Positions 44,577 to 54,784 of a stretch of DNA of 64,000 nt are shown piece after piece. The stretch covers positions 1-64,000 of the forward strand of contig JABDMW010000050.1 of assembly GCA_013001295.1 (NCBI GenBank), in the 5' to 3' direction. How positions within the stretch are numbered: the stretch's first letter is position 1; the number at the start of each line of letters is the position of its first letter. Source of the stretch: Hyphomonadaceae bacterium. GTDB lineage: Bacteria > Pseudomonadota > Alphaproteobacteria > Caulobacterales > Maricaulaceae. The translations under genes were made by a program, and so were the position numbers. The notes under the pieces are model-generated. The model did no database searches and was not told the DNA's origin. It saw nothing but the letters and a program-made list of their open reading frames with translations.

Positions 44577-44666
44577 TCGAATATATAAGCCACATCCGAG
44601 CTAACCCTTTGAAACTAGGCGAGTTCTCTGAGACGCACATCTTGGCAGAAATTTGGGGGAAACCAT

Positions 44667-44743
44667 TGGTGGGTGCGGAGGGATTTGAACCCCCGACCAG
44701 CCGGTTATGAGCCGGCGGCTCTAACCAACTGAGCTACACACCC
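44667..44743 (-). tRNA. tRNA with CAU anticodon (Met or lysidine-Ile2)
   Basis: The minus strand folds as a full cloverleaf of 77 nt with encoded CCA. The acceptor stem GGGTGTG pairs with CGCACCC (one G-T pair), the D arm is GCTC/GAGC, and the anticodon stem GCCGG/CCGGC holds loop CTCATAA. The T arm is GGGGG/CCCTC with TTCAAAT. The anticodon is CAU; elongator Met and Ile2 cannot be told apart safely. Its 3' end faces the mobile element. Confidence 0.93.
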
Positions 44744-44882
44744 CCACTGGTTACGGCTCGGTGTATAGCGCGGGCGCGGGCGTGTGAAAAGCCCTAATAT
44801 GGCCCTATCAGTACCCATTTATGCAGAACATCATTGGTGAAAAGATTCTCCTGTGTCACAATATTGAAAAGGAGACTTTTTG

Positions 44883-45602
44883 ATGAAAAAAATAATTCTG
44901 ATTACAGCGAGTGTATTAGCTATGTCCTGCAGTTCCAATGCCCATGAAGCCGGCTCTGATGCCACCCATCACGCCCAAATTGGTACAATCCATGCCTCCG
45001 GGACAGGGCATGCGGCCCAGGCCCCTGATCAGGCCAGCGTTTCCGCCGGTGTCGTCACCGAAGGCGCCACGGCCGGCGAAGCCATGCGCAAAAATGCGAC
45101 CTTGATGACCAGCACATTTGCAGCCCTTAAAAAAGCCGGGATCGCCGAGAAAAACATTCAAACTTCTCAAATGTCTCTCCAGCCGCGCTATGACTATCAA
45201 AACCGTCAAAAGCCCCGTATCACGGGATATGAAGTCCGCAATACGGTCAGCGCGAAGTCCGAGGACTTAGAAAAAGTCGGCCCCATGCTCGACGCGCTCG
45301 TCGAAGCCGGCGTCAATAATATCAATGGCGTGACTTTTTCGATAAAGGACAGCAAATCAGCCCAGGATAAAGCCCGAATCGATGCGATCAAAGCCGCCCA
45401 AACCAAAGCTGAAGGCATGGCCAAGGCCGCCGGAGTTAAACTTGGGAAAATAATGGAAATTCGGGAAAGCTCCAGCGGGCATCAACCTCCACAACCGATG
45501 ATGATGCGCGCAATGGCAGATAGCGCCGAGAGCACGCCGATTGCAGCCGGCGAACAAACCTTGTCCGTCACGGTCAATCTCACCTATGTAATTGATCAAT
45601 AA
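44883..45602 (+). CDS. SIMPL-domain (DUF541) periplasmic protein
   Basis: This 239-residue protein starts at the ATG after AAAAGGAG, with a signal peptide that has a Cys at about residue 16 (AMSCSS) and may be lipid-modified. The body has the SIMPL repeat pattern: IHASGTGHAAQAPDQASVS at the start, IQTSQMSLQP, YDYQNRQ and an SVTVNLTYVID final strand. Relatives form periplasmic oligomers linked to oxidative stress, but the molecular role is unknown. It precedes dnaG by 52 bases on the same strand. Confidence 0.87.
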   Translation: MKKIILITASVLAMSCSSNAHEAGSDATHHAQIGTIHASGTGHAAQAPDQASVSAGVVTEGATAGEAMRKNATLMTSTFAALKKAGIAEKNIQTSQMSLQPRYDYQNRQKPRITGYEVRNTVSAKSEDLEKVGPMLDALVEAGVNNINGVTFSIKDSKSAQDKARIDAIKAAQTKAEGMAKAAGVKLGKIMEIRESSSGHQPPQPMMMRAMADSAESTPIAAGEQTLSVTVNLTYVIDQ

Positions 45603-45654
45603 GGGGGAGTAACCAAGACTCGCATTTCGAACGGAAAGGCCCTACATGTAGCGC

Positions 45655-47481
45655 ATGCGTTTCGGTGAAAATTTCTTAGACGAGCTAAAAGCCCGAATCC
45701 GACCGTCCGAGGTCATCGGCAAGCATGTCAAATTAAAGCGCCAGGGCCGCGAGTTCGCCGGTTTATCGCCGTTCACAACCGAGAAAACACCGTCATTTTT
45801 CGTCAATGATGAAAAAGGTTTTTATCATTGTTTTTCTTCGGGAAAACATGGCGACGCCATTTCATTTCTCATGGAAGTCGAGGGCTTGAGTTTTCCCGAA
45901 GCCGTGGAACAACTTGCCAATATGGCCGGCATGGCCCTGCCGGCCGTCGACCCAGAAGCTGAAAAGCGCGCCGAACAGAATAAAAAGACAATTAGTTGGA
46001 TCGAGCAAGCGCAGGGGTTTTTCGAGCGCTCCCTGCGCCGGGACATCGGACAAGAAGCGCGTACCTATTTAAAATCCAGAGGCTTGACCAGTGAAGACTG
46101 CAAGCGCTTCGGAATCGGATACGCGCCTGATAGTTTTAATGGCCTGCGCGACGAGCTAGCCCAGCAAGGTGCCACACTCGACCGGTTGGTGGAAGCCGGC
46201 CTCTTGATCCAGCCCGACGAGACGAAAAGCGGCAAAAAGCCCTGGGACAGGTTTCGCAACCGCATTATGTTTCCCATTGCAGATCCCCGCGGCCGACTGA
46301 TCGCGTTTGGCGGGCGGGCCTTATCTAAAGATGACAAGGCTAAATATCTCAATTCGCCGGAAACCAACCTGTTTCACAAAGGGCGGCTGCTCTACCGGTA
46401 TCCGGAAGCAAGAAAAGCCCTGCACGCACCTAAAAACGGCGCCAATGGACTGATCGTCGCCGAGGGTTATATGGATGTGATCGCCCTGGCAAAAGCCGGG
46501 TTTGAACATGCTGTCGCACCCTTGGGCACCGCATTGACCGAGGATCAGTTGTCGCTGTTATGGCGCGCGGGACCGGAGCCGATTCTGTGCTTCGATGGAG
46601 ATAAAGCGGGGATACGTGCGGCTTTCAGGTCAATCGAACGGGCCCTGCCGCTGGTGAAACCCGGCCAGACTCTTAGATTTGCGCTTTTGCCGGAGGGCAA
46701 GGATCCGGATGACCTCATTCGCGAGCAAGGCGCAAGCGCCATGCAAGATGTGCTCGACCGTGCAGTTCCATTAGTCGATATGGTCTGGCGACGTGAAGTC
46801 AGCGCCGAACCTCTGGACACACCGGAAGCCAAGGCTGGTCTGAAAGACCGGATTTTTACCGCTTTACGCGAAATTGGTCATGATGGTGTCCGGGAACAGT
46901 ACAAAACCGCACTATTAGCAAAATTCGAAGCAGAATACGGCCGGCCCAAATGGCAACCCATGGGCAAAAAATCCGGGTGGAAACCGAAACAAAAACTATC
47001 GCCGCTTCAGATTTTAGGAGGCCAGCCAGCCGCTTTGAAAGAAAAACGCGAACGCCGGATCTTGGGCGCTGTTCTTGAATGGCCCGAAATGATGGACTCG
47101 GTGGATCAAACCTTGTTTGGGCTCAATTTCAGGACTGCAGCCTATCAAGCCCTGCAAAAATCGCTATTATCTTATTGGGAACATACAATATCGGTTGATA
47201 AACGCGCACTTCACGCCCATATAGAGGCGGACGGCCTTTCAAAGGCCCTCAACACTTTCAAAAGAGAGCGCAATTTAACAATTGCAGCCCTTGGCGGAAA
47301 GGATGCGGACCTCAAAAAACGCGTCAAATTGTGGTTGATGGAAGCCAGAGCATTGGATGGAAGCGACAGCGAGATCCAATTGAAAAAAGAGACACGCGGA
47401 CGCATGGCTGATACTATTCGTTCGGAAAATACAGACGCGTTACACCGTCTGATGCGCACCAATCGAGCGGAGCGCGATTAA
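45655..47481 (+). CDS. dnaG: DNA primase
   Basis: The 608-residue enzyme makes RNA primers at the replication fork. It has an N-terminal CHC2-like domain, the central RNAP domain with TOPRIM motifs VAEGYMDVIALA and LCFDGDKAG, and a C-terminal helicase-binding domain. The zinc ligands are altered: GLSPFTTEKTPSF and YHCFSSGKHGD keep one Cys, where the standard domain has Cys-His-Cys-Cys. The catalytic acidic residues look intact. It precedes rpoD, a conserved core arrangement. Confidence 0.96.
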   Translation: MRFGENFLDELKARIRPSEVIGKHVKLKRQGREFAGLSPFTTEKTPSFFVNDEKGFYHCFSSGKHGDAISFLMEVEGLSFPEAVEQLANMAGMALPAVDPEAEKRAEQNKKTISWIEQAQGFFERSLRRDIGQEARTYLKSRGLTSEDCKRFGIGYAPDSFNGLRDELAQQGATLDRLVEAGLLIQPDETKSGKKPWDRFRNRIMFPIADPRGRLIAFGGRALSKDDKAKYLNSPETNLFHKGRLLYRYPEARKALHAPKNGANGLIVAEGYMDVIALAKAGFEHAVAPLGTALTEDQLSLLWRAGPEPILCFDGDKAGIRAAFRSIERALPLVKPGQTLRFALLPEGKDPDDLIREQGASAMQDVLDRAVPLVDMVWRREVSAEPLDTPEAKAGLKDRIFTALREIGHDGVREQYKTALLAKFEAEYGRPKWQPMGKKSGWKPKQKLSPLQILGGQPAALKEKRERRILGAVLEWPEMMDSVDQTLFGLNFRTAAYQALQKSLLSYWEHTISVDKRALHAHIEADGLSKALNTFKRERNLTIAALGGKDADLKKRVKLWLMEARALDGSDSEIQLKKETRGRMADTIRSENTDALHRLMRTNRAERD

Positions 47482-47617
47482 ATATGGGCTCATCTTTCGG
47501 GACGGGTCTTTGATATATTAGGTTCCAACCTGCCCTCTTGGGGACGGGGGTGGGACCCATTGTTGTTGGATAGATCATACCTATATTAGGATGACATCCT
47601 GAGTGGAGACAAAATTT

Positions 47618-49798
47618 ATGGCTAAAACTGCCACAAAGAAACCGGCTGCTAAGAAAACTGCCGCTAAAAAGCCCGCCGCTAAAAAACCTGTTGCTAAGAA
47701 AACAGCGACCAAAAAAGCTGCAGCCAAGAAGCCAGCAGTAAAGAAGGCGGCAGCGAAAAAGCCTGCTGCAAAAAAGATGAAGAAAGCGAAGGTAGAAACG
47801 CCAGAAATCGTGGACGTCGTAGCTGAAGCGCCGAAAGAAAAATCATCTTTGCTCGACATGGATAATGTCGAAGTCAAGCGCATGATTGCGATCGCCAAAA
47901 AAAGCGGTCTATTGGCGACGACTGAACTCAATAAGCACCTCAACACCGACGAAGTCACGCCCGACCTCATTGAGGTTACTTTGGCTCAACTTTCCGACCT
48001 CGGTATTTCAGTGGTCGATGATAAGGACCAAGGTGATACATCCCGCAATACGCTGACCAAGGCTGATACCCGTGTGGTCAAGGGTGGCAACTCGAAAGAC
48101 GAGCTTGACCGCACAGATGACCCGGTCCGGATGTATCTCCGTGAAATGGGCACGGTCGAGCTTCTGTCTCGTGAGGGCGAAATCGCAATCGCGAAACGGA
48201 TTGAAGCCGGGCGCGACACCATGATCAAAGGCCTGTGTGAAAGCGCGCTGACATTTGAAGCGATCATGGTCTGGCGCGAAGAGCTGGAAGAAGGCCGCAT
48301 TTTATTGCGGGATATTATCGACCTCGACAGCACCTACAATTTTTCAATCGGGAACATCCAGGTTGATAACTCTGCCGCCGCTGTACGCCGTGAAAAAATC
48401 GAACGCGGTGAAATCGAACCTGAAGAAGAGGACAAGGTTAAACCGGAGCCGGAAAAGAAACCGGAACGCACCTATGCTGAAGGTGAAAAAACCGTCGATG
48501 ACGATGAAGAGGAAGACGAAGACGAAAAAGCAAATCTCTCCATGGCAGCCATGGAAGCAGAATTGCGGGACGCGGTCTTTGACACACTCAACGCGATTTC
48601 CAAAGATTTTGCACGTTTTCAAAAACTCCAGCAAATGCTCATTCGTGCACGGTTGAAAGGGAAAGGTCTTCAAAAACCACAAGCGCTCGAATACGATGAA
48701 ATTCAAGAAAAGATTATTGAAGAACTAAAATCCCTGCACCTCAATAATGCGCGGATCGAAGCCCTGGTCGAGCAATTGTACGCGATCAACAAGCGCCTGA
48801 TCGGTCTTGAGGGTAAATTGATGCGCCTGGCCGATGGCAATGGTGTTCCGCGTCAGGAATTCCTGCAGGCCTATCTCGGCAGCGAGCTCAATCCGGCCTG
48901 GCTGGACGCGATGAAAGGATCATCAGAGGCCTGGGACCGGTTTATCGGCCGCGAGAAAATTTCGATTGAGAAAATCAGAACGGAAATTGCTGTTCAGGCC
49001 CAGGAAACAGGTGTTCCCGTTGATGAGTTTCGGCGTATTGTGCAAACTGTGCAAAAAGGCGAACGCGAAGCCCGTCAGGCCAAGAAAGAAATGGTCGAAG
49101 CCAATTTGCGCCTCGTGATTTCAATCGCTAAAAAATACACAAACCGTGGCTTGCAATTCCTGGATCTCATTCAGGAAGGCAATATTGGCTTGATGAAAGC
49201 GGTTGATAAGTTTGAATATCGCCGCGGATATAAGTTTTCGACCTATGCCACATGGTGGATCCGTCAGGCGATCACCCGGTCGATTGCCGACCAGGCCAGA
49301 ACCATCCGTATTCCAGTGCATATGATCGAAACGATCAATAAAATCGTACGGACATCTCGGCAAATCCTCCATGAAATCGGTCGTGAACCGACACCGGAAG
49401 AGCTGTCTGCGAAATTGGCCATGCCATTGGAAAAAGTTCGCAAAGTGATGAAAATCGCCAAAGAGCCAATCTCTCTGGAAACCCCGATCGGGGATGAGGA
49501 AGACAGCCAACTCGGTGATTTTATCGAGGATAGCAATGCAATTCTGCCGATCGATGCCGCGATCCAGTCCAATTTGCGTGAAACAACAACGCGCGTACTT
49601 GCAAGTCTGACACCACGTGAGGAACGCGTGCTTCGGATGCGCTTTGGGATCGGTATGAATACGGACCATACTCTGGAAGAAGTTGGTCAGCAATTCAGCG
49701 TAACGCGTGAACGTATCCGTCAAATCGAAGCCAAAGCTTTGCGTAAGCTCAAGCATCCGAGCCGGAGCCGTAAACTTCGGTCGTTCCTCGACAGTTAA
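47618..49798 (+). CDS. rpoD: RNA polymerase primary sigma factor (sigma-70)
   Basis: This protein has about 726 residues from the ATG at 47618, with GGAGA upstream. The first 50 residues are a Lys/Ala/Pro repeat (AAKKPAAKK type) like histone H1 tails. Region 1.1 and region 1.2 ([21 protein letters not shown]) follow, with an acidic non-conserved insert near residues 265-310. Region 2 ([13 protein letters not shown] to [11 protein letters not shown]), region 3 and region 4 ([35 protein letters not shown]) complete it. It directs housekeeping promoter recognition. Confidence 0.97.
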   Translation: MAKTATKKPAAKKTAAKKPAAKKPVAKKTATKKAAAKKPAVKKAAAKKPAAKKMKKAKVETPEIVDVVAEAPKEKSSLLDMDNVEVKRMIAIAKKSGLLATTELNKHLNTDEVTPDLIEVTLAQLSDLGISVVDDKDQGDTSRNTLTKADTRVVKGGNSKDELDRTDDPVRMYLREMGTVELLSREGEIAIAKRIEAGRDTMIKGLCESALTFEAIMVWREELEEGRILLRDIIDLDSTYNFSIGNIQVDNSAAAVRREKIERGEIEPEEEDKVKPEPEKKPERTYAEGEKTVDDDEEEDEDEKANLSMAAMEAELRDAVFDTLNAISKDFARFQKLQQMLIRARLKGKGLQKPQALEYDEIQEKIIEELKSLHLNNARIEALVEQLYAINKRLIGLEGKLMRLADGNGVPRQEFLQAYLGSELNPAWLDAMKGSSEAWDRFIGREKISIEKIRTEIAVQAQETGVPVDEFRRIVQTVQKGEREARQAKKEMVEANLRLVISIAKKYTNRGLQFLDLIQEGNIGLMKAVDKFEYRRGYKFSTYATWWIRQAITRSIADQARTIRIPVHMIETINKIVRTSRQILHEIGREPTPEELSAKLAMPLEKVRKVMKIAKEPISLETPIGDEEDSQLGDFIEDSNAILPIDAAIQSNLRETTTRVLASLTPREERVLRMRFGIGMNTDHTLEEVGQQFSVTRERIRQIEAKALRKLKHPSRSRKLRSFLDS

Positions 49799-49817
49799 GC
49801 ACATACGGGAGGTATAA

Positions 49818-51005
49818 ATGCCTGAATTTAACCTCCCAAACATGCGGGCGTTAACGCCGGAGATTACGTCAAAAGAACGGTATGACCGTCGGCACAAAGC
49901 TCGCGAATTGATGCGCGCTAACGGCATTGATGCCGTCTTGCTGCCTTCGGGCACATCTTTGCGGTATTTTACCGGACTTAATTGGCATCCAAGCGAACGC
50001 CTTGTTGGCGCAATCATGCCGTCACACGACGATGAGATCATATTTATCAGCCCGGCATTTGAAAAAGCTACTATCGAGACCCAAATAGGCGCGGATTATG
50101 AAATCCGATTGTGGGAAGAACATGAAAACCCCTACGATGTTGCCAATAGAATTCTGAATCGGTTTAATCCCAAAGGCGGCACGCTGGGAATCGAGGAACA
50201 AACGCCCTACTTTATCACTGAAGGCATTCGGGAGGCCTGTTCTGACTGGACGCTTATTAGTGCCACACCGGTAACCGCCGGGTGCCGCATGCAAAAGTCG
50301 GAGTCCGAACTCGCGATCATGCAGACGGCCAAAAATACGACGCTGGATATTCACAAACAAACGGCTGCGATGTTGCGCGAAGGCATAACCAACCATGAAG
50401 TGGCCTATTTCATCGATCAAGCCCACCGTGCGGCCAATGCAGATAATGGTTCCACATTCTGTATCGTCTCATTTGGCGAAGCTACAGCGTACCCACACGG
50501 GCCATCAGGCGAACAGATCCTGAAAGACGGCGACATGGTCCTCATTGATACCGGATGTGCACTCTATGGATACAATTCAGATATCACACGCAGCTATGTG
50601 TTCGGGAAGCCGAATAATCGCCAGCAAGAGGTTTGGAATATTGAAAAAGAAGCCCAGCAAGCCGCGTTCGATGCAGCGCAATTGGGCGAACCTTGTGAAG
50701 CGCCTGATTATGCGGCCCGCGCGGTATTGGAAAAATATGGATTTGGACCCGATTACGCAGTTCCCGGACTGCCACACAGAACAGGGCATGGTATCGGAAT
50801 GGACGTGCATGAATGGCCGTATCTTGTACGCGGCAACAAAACACCCCTCGCCAAAGGCATGTGCTTCTCCAACGAACCGATGATCTGTATTTACGGCGAG
50901 TTTGGAATCAGGCTTGAGGACCATTTTTACATGGGCGATCATGGACCGAAATGGTTTACGCAACCCAGTTATAGCCTGAAAGAGCCCTTCAAAACATTGA
51001 CTTAG
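49818..51005 (+). CDS. M24 family Xaa-Pro aminopeptidase-like protein
   Basis: The 395-residue protein has an N-terminal creatinase-like domain and a C-terminal pita-bread metallopeptidase domain. The metal ligands are visible: Asp in VLIDTG, Asp in NSDITRS, His in HRTGHGIGMDVHE, Glu in SNEPMI and Glu in IRLEDH. It cleaves N-terminal residues before proline, or a related substrate. It follows rpoD by 19 bases and ends next to the convergent yqeY gene. Confidence 0.92.
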   Translation: MPEFNLPNMRALTPEITSKERYDRRHKARELMRANGIDAVLLPSGTSLRYFTGLNWHPSERLVGAIMPSHDDEIIFISPAFEKATIETQIGADYEIRLWEEHENPYDVANRILNRFNPKGGTLGIEEQTPYFITEGIREACSDWTLISATPVTAGCRMQKSESELAIMQTAKNTTLDIHKQTAAMLREGITNHEVAYFIDQAHRAANADNGSTFCIVSFGEATAYPHGPSGEQILKDGDMVLIDTGCALYGYNSDITRSYVFGKPNNRQQEVWNIEKEAQQAAFDAAQLGEPCEAPDYAARAVLEKYGFGPDYAVPGLPHRTGHGIGMDVHEWPYLVRGNKTPLAKGMCFSNEPMICIYGEFGIRLEDHFYMGDHGPKWFTQPSYSLKEPFKTLT

Positions 51006-51467
51006 TTAAGACGCGAGAAGGTTTTTTACGGCAGCGCTGGCCTTGCCCATATCCATGCGGCCGGCATATTTGCCTTTCAAAACACCCATGACCCGTCCCA
51101 TGTCTTTCAAACACGTGGCGTCAAGCTCTTCAACGGCAGACTGTACGGCTGAATTAAGCTCGTCCGCGCTCAATGGTTGCGGCATATACCGTTTGATGAC
51201 GTCCATTTCACTGCGTTCGCGCTCGGCCAGTTCGGGCCGGCCGTTTTCATCGTAAATTCGGGCACTTTCATCGCGCTGCTTGACCATCTTAGCTAGCAAA
51301 GAAAGGATTTCAACTTCATCAATTCCGTTGGGGCGGTCTTCTGCGCGCGCCGCAATATCACGGTCCTTGATTGCCGCGTTGACCAATCTCAGCGTTGACA
51401 GCGCAAGGGTCTCTTTTTCTTTCATGGCGGTTTTCATGCCGTCCATAATATCGGAACGAAGAGTCAT
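51006..51467 (-). CDS. GatB/YqeY domain protein
   Basis: The 153-residue protein matches YqeY: LRSDIMDGMKTAMKEKE, LSTLRLVNAAIKD, LLAKMVKQRDESARIY, GRPELAERERSE, and a C-terminal DMGRVMGVLKGKYAGRMDMGKAS helix. It resembles the tRNA-binding tail domain of GatB; its role is not settled. Its position beside carA, dnaG and rpoD is a common alphaproteobacterial arrangement. It is divergent from carA. Confidence 0.92.
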   Translation of the reverse strand: MTLRSDIMDGMKTAMKEKETLALSTLRLVNAAIKDRDIAARAEDRPNGIDEVEILSLLAKMVKQRDESARIYDENGRPELAERERSEMDVIKRYMPQPLSADELNSAVQSAVEELDATCLKDMGRVMGVLKGKYAGRMDMGKASAAVKNLLAS

Positions 51468-51563
51468 TCTAAATCCTAACAGGCAAATCCATCGGATTTT
51501 GCCACAATATTATTTTTACCGTCAAATTTTCGCGCGGCTTACATGATTAGCACGGAAATTTGC

Positions 51564-51592
51564 TTGACGCTATCCCACGGCCTGCCTAACTT
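51564..51592 (+). promoter_or_regulatory. Possible carA promoter
   Basis: TTGACG at 51564-51569 is followed by a 17-base spacer and TAACTT at 51587-51592, about 60 bases before the carA start. The -35 is good and the -10 is weak. Confidence 0.35.
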
Positions 51593-51654
51593 TCGATCGT
51601 TTTAAACGCGAGTCGCTTAAACGGCGGGAAATCATCAATTCGAAGCGGGTATCT

Positions 51655-52845
51655 ATGAACGATCCAGTTAAAAAGCAAGAGAATTCAACATCTGACCCGA
51701 TGGCCCGCAATACAGCCACTGGCATACTCGTTTTGGCAAATGGTCAGGTTTTTCGCGGAAAAGGTTGCGGTCATGTCGGTGATAAAGTCGGCGAGGTTTG
51801 CTTTAATACGGCCATGACCGGATACCAGGAAATTTTAACCGACCCGTCCTATGCCGAACAAATCATCTGTTTTACCTTTCCCCATATCGGAAACACCGGT
51901 ACAAATAACGAAGATGAAGAGGCGTCCTGCAGTTTAGCCGAAAACGCGGCAGCAGGCGCAATTTTCCGCGAAAACATCACCACACCCGCCAGTTGGCGTG
52001 CCACATCTCATCTCAATGATTGGCTGGTTAATCGCGGTATTGTTGGCTTGAGCGGCGTTGACACTCGAGCGCTGACTGCCTTTATCCGCGAAAACGGTAT
52101 GCCAAACGGGGTTATTGCCCATAGTCCGGACGGGAAATTTGATGTTCCGACGCTCGCGGCGAAAGCAAAGGCTTGGTCCGGACTTGTCGGTGCGGATCTG
52201 GCAAAGACGGTCAGCACGCCGCAAAACTATCAGTGGGACGAAACACGGTGGCAATGGCCCGGGAAAACCGAAAAGACCGGAAAAGATGCAAAAAACGTGG
52301 TCGTGATCGACTACGGCACCAAACAAAATATCCTGCGCTGTCTCGCAGAAGCCGGGATGAAGTCTACCGTTGTCCCGGCACATATGAGCGCCGAAGATAT
52401 TCTGGCAAAACAGCCTGATGGGGTCGTTCTTTCAAATGGCCCGGGGGACCCGGAGGCAACCGGCGAGTACGCAATTCCGGTTATCAAGGAACTGGTCGAC
52501 GCCGGTGTTCCGATTTTAGGTATCTGTCTCGGTCACCAAATGTTGGCATTGGCACTGGGTGCCAAGACAGTGAAGATGGACCAAGGTCATCACGGCGCCA
52601 ACCATCCCGTCAAAGATTTTGAAACCGGTAAAGTTGAAATCGTTTCTATGAACCACGGATTTGCTGTCGAAGGCGCAACCTTGCCGGACGGGGTTTCAGA
52701 AACACATAAATCCCTGTTTGATGGATCAAATTGTGGATTGCGGTTGGATGGTAAACCGGTTTTTTCCGTTCAGCACCACCCGGAAGCCAGCCCTGGCCCC
52801 CGCGATAGTTTCTATTTATTTGAACGGTTTGCGGCTGCGCTTTAG
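51655..52845 (+). CDS. carA: Carbamoyl-phosphate synthase small subunit
   Basis: The 396-residue glutaminase subunit has the N-terminal CPSase_sm domain ([26 protein letters not shown]). Its class I glutamine amidotransferase domain has the nucleophile Cys in GICLGHQM and the His-Glu pair in [10 protein letters not shown]. It delivers ammonia to CarB for carbamoyl phosphate, which feeds pyrimidine and arginine synthesis. It abuts the convergent epimerase gene with no gap. carB lies two genes away rather than next to it. Confidence 0.96.
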   Translation: MNDPVKKQENSTSDPMARNTATGILVLANGQVFRGKGCGHVGDKVGEVCFNTAMTGYQEILTDPSYAEQIICFTFPHIGNTGTNNEDEEASCSLAENAAAGAIFRENITTPASWRATSHLNDWLVNRGIVGLSGVDTRALTAFIRENGMPNGVIAHSPDGKFDVPTLAAKAKAWSGLVGADLAKTVSTPQNYQWDETRWQWPGKTEKTGKDAKNVVVIDYGTKQNILRCLAEAGMKSTVVPAHMSAEDILAKQPDGVVLSNGPGDPEATGEYAIPVIKELVDAGVPILGICLGHQMLALALGAKTVKMDQGHHGANHPVKDFETGKVEIVSMNHGFAVEGATLPDGVSETHKSLFDGSNCGLRLDGKPVFSVQHHPEASPGPRDSFYLFERFAAAL

Positions 52846-53868
52846 TTAAAGACGGTTACAGTCAATCAAGAACTGCGCAGTATCTATAATGCTTTCTTCG
52901 GCCGGTCTGAAATTTACGCCGGTGATATTCGTCACATAAGATGTGTCAGCGGTATGAAAAACGCCTAGATCCGCCACGACCGCTTTAATCCGGTCATCAA
53001 ACAGGCTGACCATCCGGACGACAAAATTGGGGATTTCGCCTTTTGGCGTTTTTTTTGCTTTTTCTGGGAAATTCTGGCGCAAAATGGCCGCTATGTCCTT
53101 CAACCACAATGTGTTGCTTGCCGCGATCAAACGGCGTCCTTTGGATTTTTGTTTGAGCATCGCCTCGACATGGAGTTCCGCAACATCGCGAACGTCTACG
53201 ATCGGGTAGGCGACCTTAGGTGCGCGCGGTAATTCACCTGCAAACATTTGCTCGATCAGGTGCAAAGAAGCCCCAAACGACGTCCCGATTGCCGGGCCTA
53301 AAACCAATCCCGGATTAATTACTGTCAGCTTATCTTCAAATCCTTGCACTTTGGCATATTCCCACGCTGAAAGCTCGGCCTTGGTTTTTGAGACGGCATA
53401 GGCCGTCAACGGACGCCAGGACGGTTGCGTCCAATCGTCCTCGGTCACGTCCATTGTTGGGCCCTTGCCCGGCTTTCCCATCATCGACACCATGGAAGAC
53501 GTCATCACCACCCGTTTGACGTTTTGCGCAAATCCGGCGGCCAGGACACGTTGAGCACCTGCGCGAGCTGCGGGAACCAAGGCCTCGCGATCTGATGGTT
53601 GTTCAAGCGGGAATGGCGACGCTATGTGCTGAATATATGCGCAATCTTTGACGGCCTCACTCCAATTATCGTCGCTCTCCAAATCAGCTTCAATAAATGA
53701 CAAATGGGAAACATCCGTACCGGCATCTGCGAGATCTTTTTTTACACCATCTGCTTTCGCTATAGACCTTACAGTCCCGCGCACTTGATACCCGCGAGAC
53801 AATAAAATATGCGCGACATGGCGGGCAATATAACCGCTAATCCCGGTTACAAGTACAAGATCTTTCAA
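52846..53868 (-). CDS. NAD-dependent epimerase/dihydroflavonol-reductase-like protein
   Basis: This 340-residue extended SDR has an N-terminal TGISGYIARHV cofactor loop, VRGTVRS after strand 2, a VVMTSSMVSM serine segment and YAVSK as the Tyr-Lys pair. It belongs to the cinnamoyl-CoA reductase / dihydroflavonol 4-reductase type and would reduce an aldehyde or ketone with NAD(P)H. It lies between carA and carB on the opposite strand. The substrate is unknown. Confidence 0.87.
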   Translation of the reverse strand: MKDLVLVTGISGYIARHVAHILLSRGYQVRGTVRSIAKADGVKKDLADAGTDVSHLSFIEADLESDDNWSEAVKDCAYIQHIASPFPLEQPSDREALVPAARAGAQRVLAAGFAQNVKRVVMTSSMVSMMGKPGKGPTMDVTEDDWTQPSWRPLTAYAVSKTKAELSAWEYAKVQGFEDKLTVINPGLVLGPAIGTSFGASLHLIEQMFAGELPRAPKVAYPIVDVRDVAELHVEAMLKQKSKGRRLIAASNTLWLKDIAAILRQNFPEKAKKTPKGEIPNFVVRMVSLFDDRIKAVVADLGVFHTADTSYVTNITGVNFRPAEESIIDTAQFLIDCNRL

Positions 53869-53893
53869 AGCGCCCCCTCCCTCATTATTCTTA

Positions 53894-54784
53894 TTATTGT
53901 CTGATTTTGTTTGGGCAGTGTTGATTGTAAATCTCGATAGCTTCCGGCATCAAGCGTTTAAAATCATTTATACGGGTTTCAGGTGATGGATGAGTAGATT
54001 GAAATTCGGGAGGCGCGTTTCCGCCGCTCGCCTGTTTCATTCGTTCCCATAAACGAGGCGCTTCTCTCGGATCGTAACACGCGCGTGACATCAGGATCAA
54101 ACCGATATAGTCCGCTTCCGATTCGTGTGATCGCGAGAACGGCAGTGCAAAACCATATTGGGAAATGCCGCCAAAAACGCCCATGACCGCGCGCTGTGAA
54201 CTGCGGTCCATGTCACCCGCTCCTAGGGAAACACCGGCGCCAACAATGCGTTGCATATTTTGCTGGGCCATGCGCTCCGCGCCATGATGGGCCAATGCGT
54301 GTGCGATTTCATGTCCCATGATCGCGGCCAGTCCATCGTCATTGGCGGCGACAGGGATAATGCCTGTGTAAACAGCCGTGTATCCCCCGGGTAAGGCGAA
54401 TGCATTCACCTGGGGTGAATCAATCACATTGAAAGCCCATTCGAACCCTGGATCAGAGTCTGCGGCTACTCGGGCTATATCGACTCCAATTTCGCGCACT
54501 TTGTCCACAATCGGGCCGCTTGTTTGTAAGTTTGCACGATTGTCATTGAGGATTTGTTGGTAGGACTGCAAACCCAATTGCATTTCCTGTGCCGGCTTCA
54601 TCGTGCGTAACTGCTTGCGATCTGTATAGGGAACAGTTTTTTGGTTGGCGAAGTAATAGAATGCGGCGCCAATTGCAAAAACCAGCATCAATTTCCACCT
54701 AAATCCACCTCCGCGCCGGCCCAATGTCCGACGTCCAATATTGCTTCTTGGCGCCCGAGAGCTGTAGATAGATTGGCGGCGCAT
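53894..54784 (-). CDS. M48-family metalloprotease
   Basis: The 296-residue membrane-anchored protease has an Arg-rich start, one transmembrane segment (about 31-47) and a periplasmic catalytic domain. The zinc motif is H158-E-I-A-H162 with a third ligand Glu223 in ESEADYIG. It resembles Oma1/LoiP-type proteases in membrane quality control. It is upstream of the epimerase gene on the same strand and divergent from carB. Confidence 0.9.
   Translation of the reverse strand: MRRQSIYSSRAPRSNIGRRTLGRRGGGFRWKLMLVFAIGAAFYYFANQKTVPYTDRKQLRTMKPAQEMQLGLQSYQQILNDNRANLQTSGPIVDKVREIGVDIARVAADSDPGFEWAFNVIDSPQVNAFALPGGYTAVYTGIIPVAANDDGLAAIMGHEIAHALAHHGAERMAQQNMQRIVGAGVSLGAGDMDRSSQRAVMGVFGGISQYGFALPFSRSHESEADYIGLILMSRACYDPREAPRLWERMKQASGGNAPPEFQSTHPSPETRINDFKRLMPEAIEIYNQHCPNKIRQ

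Noticed and set aside
47581-47970. Long open frame on the minus strand opposite the rpoD tail, giving an Ala/Phe-rich membrane-like protein.
   Set aside because: It is the antisense reading of the Lys/Ala repeat and has no binding site or family pattern.
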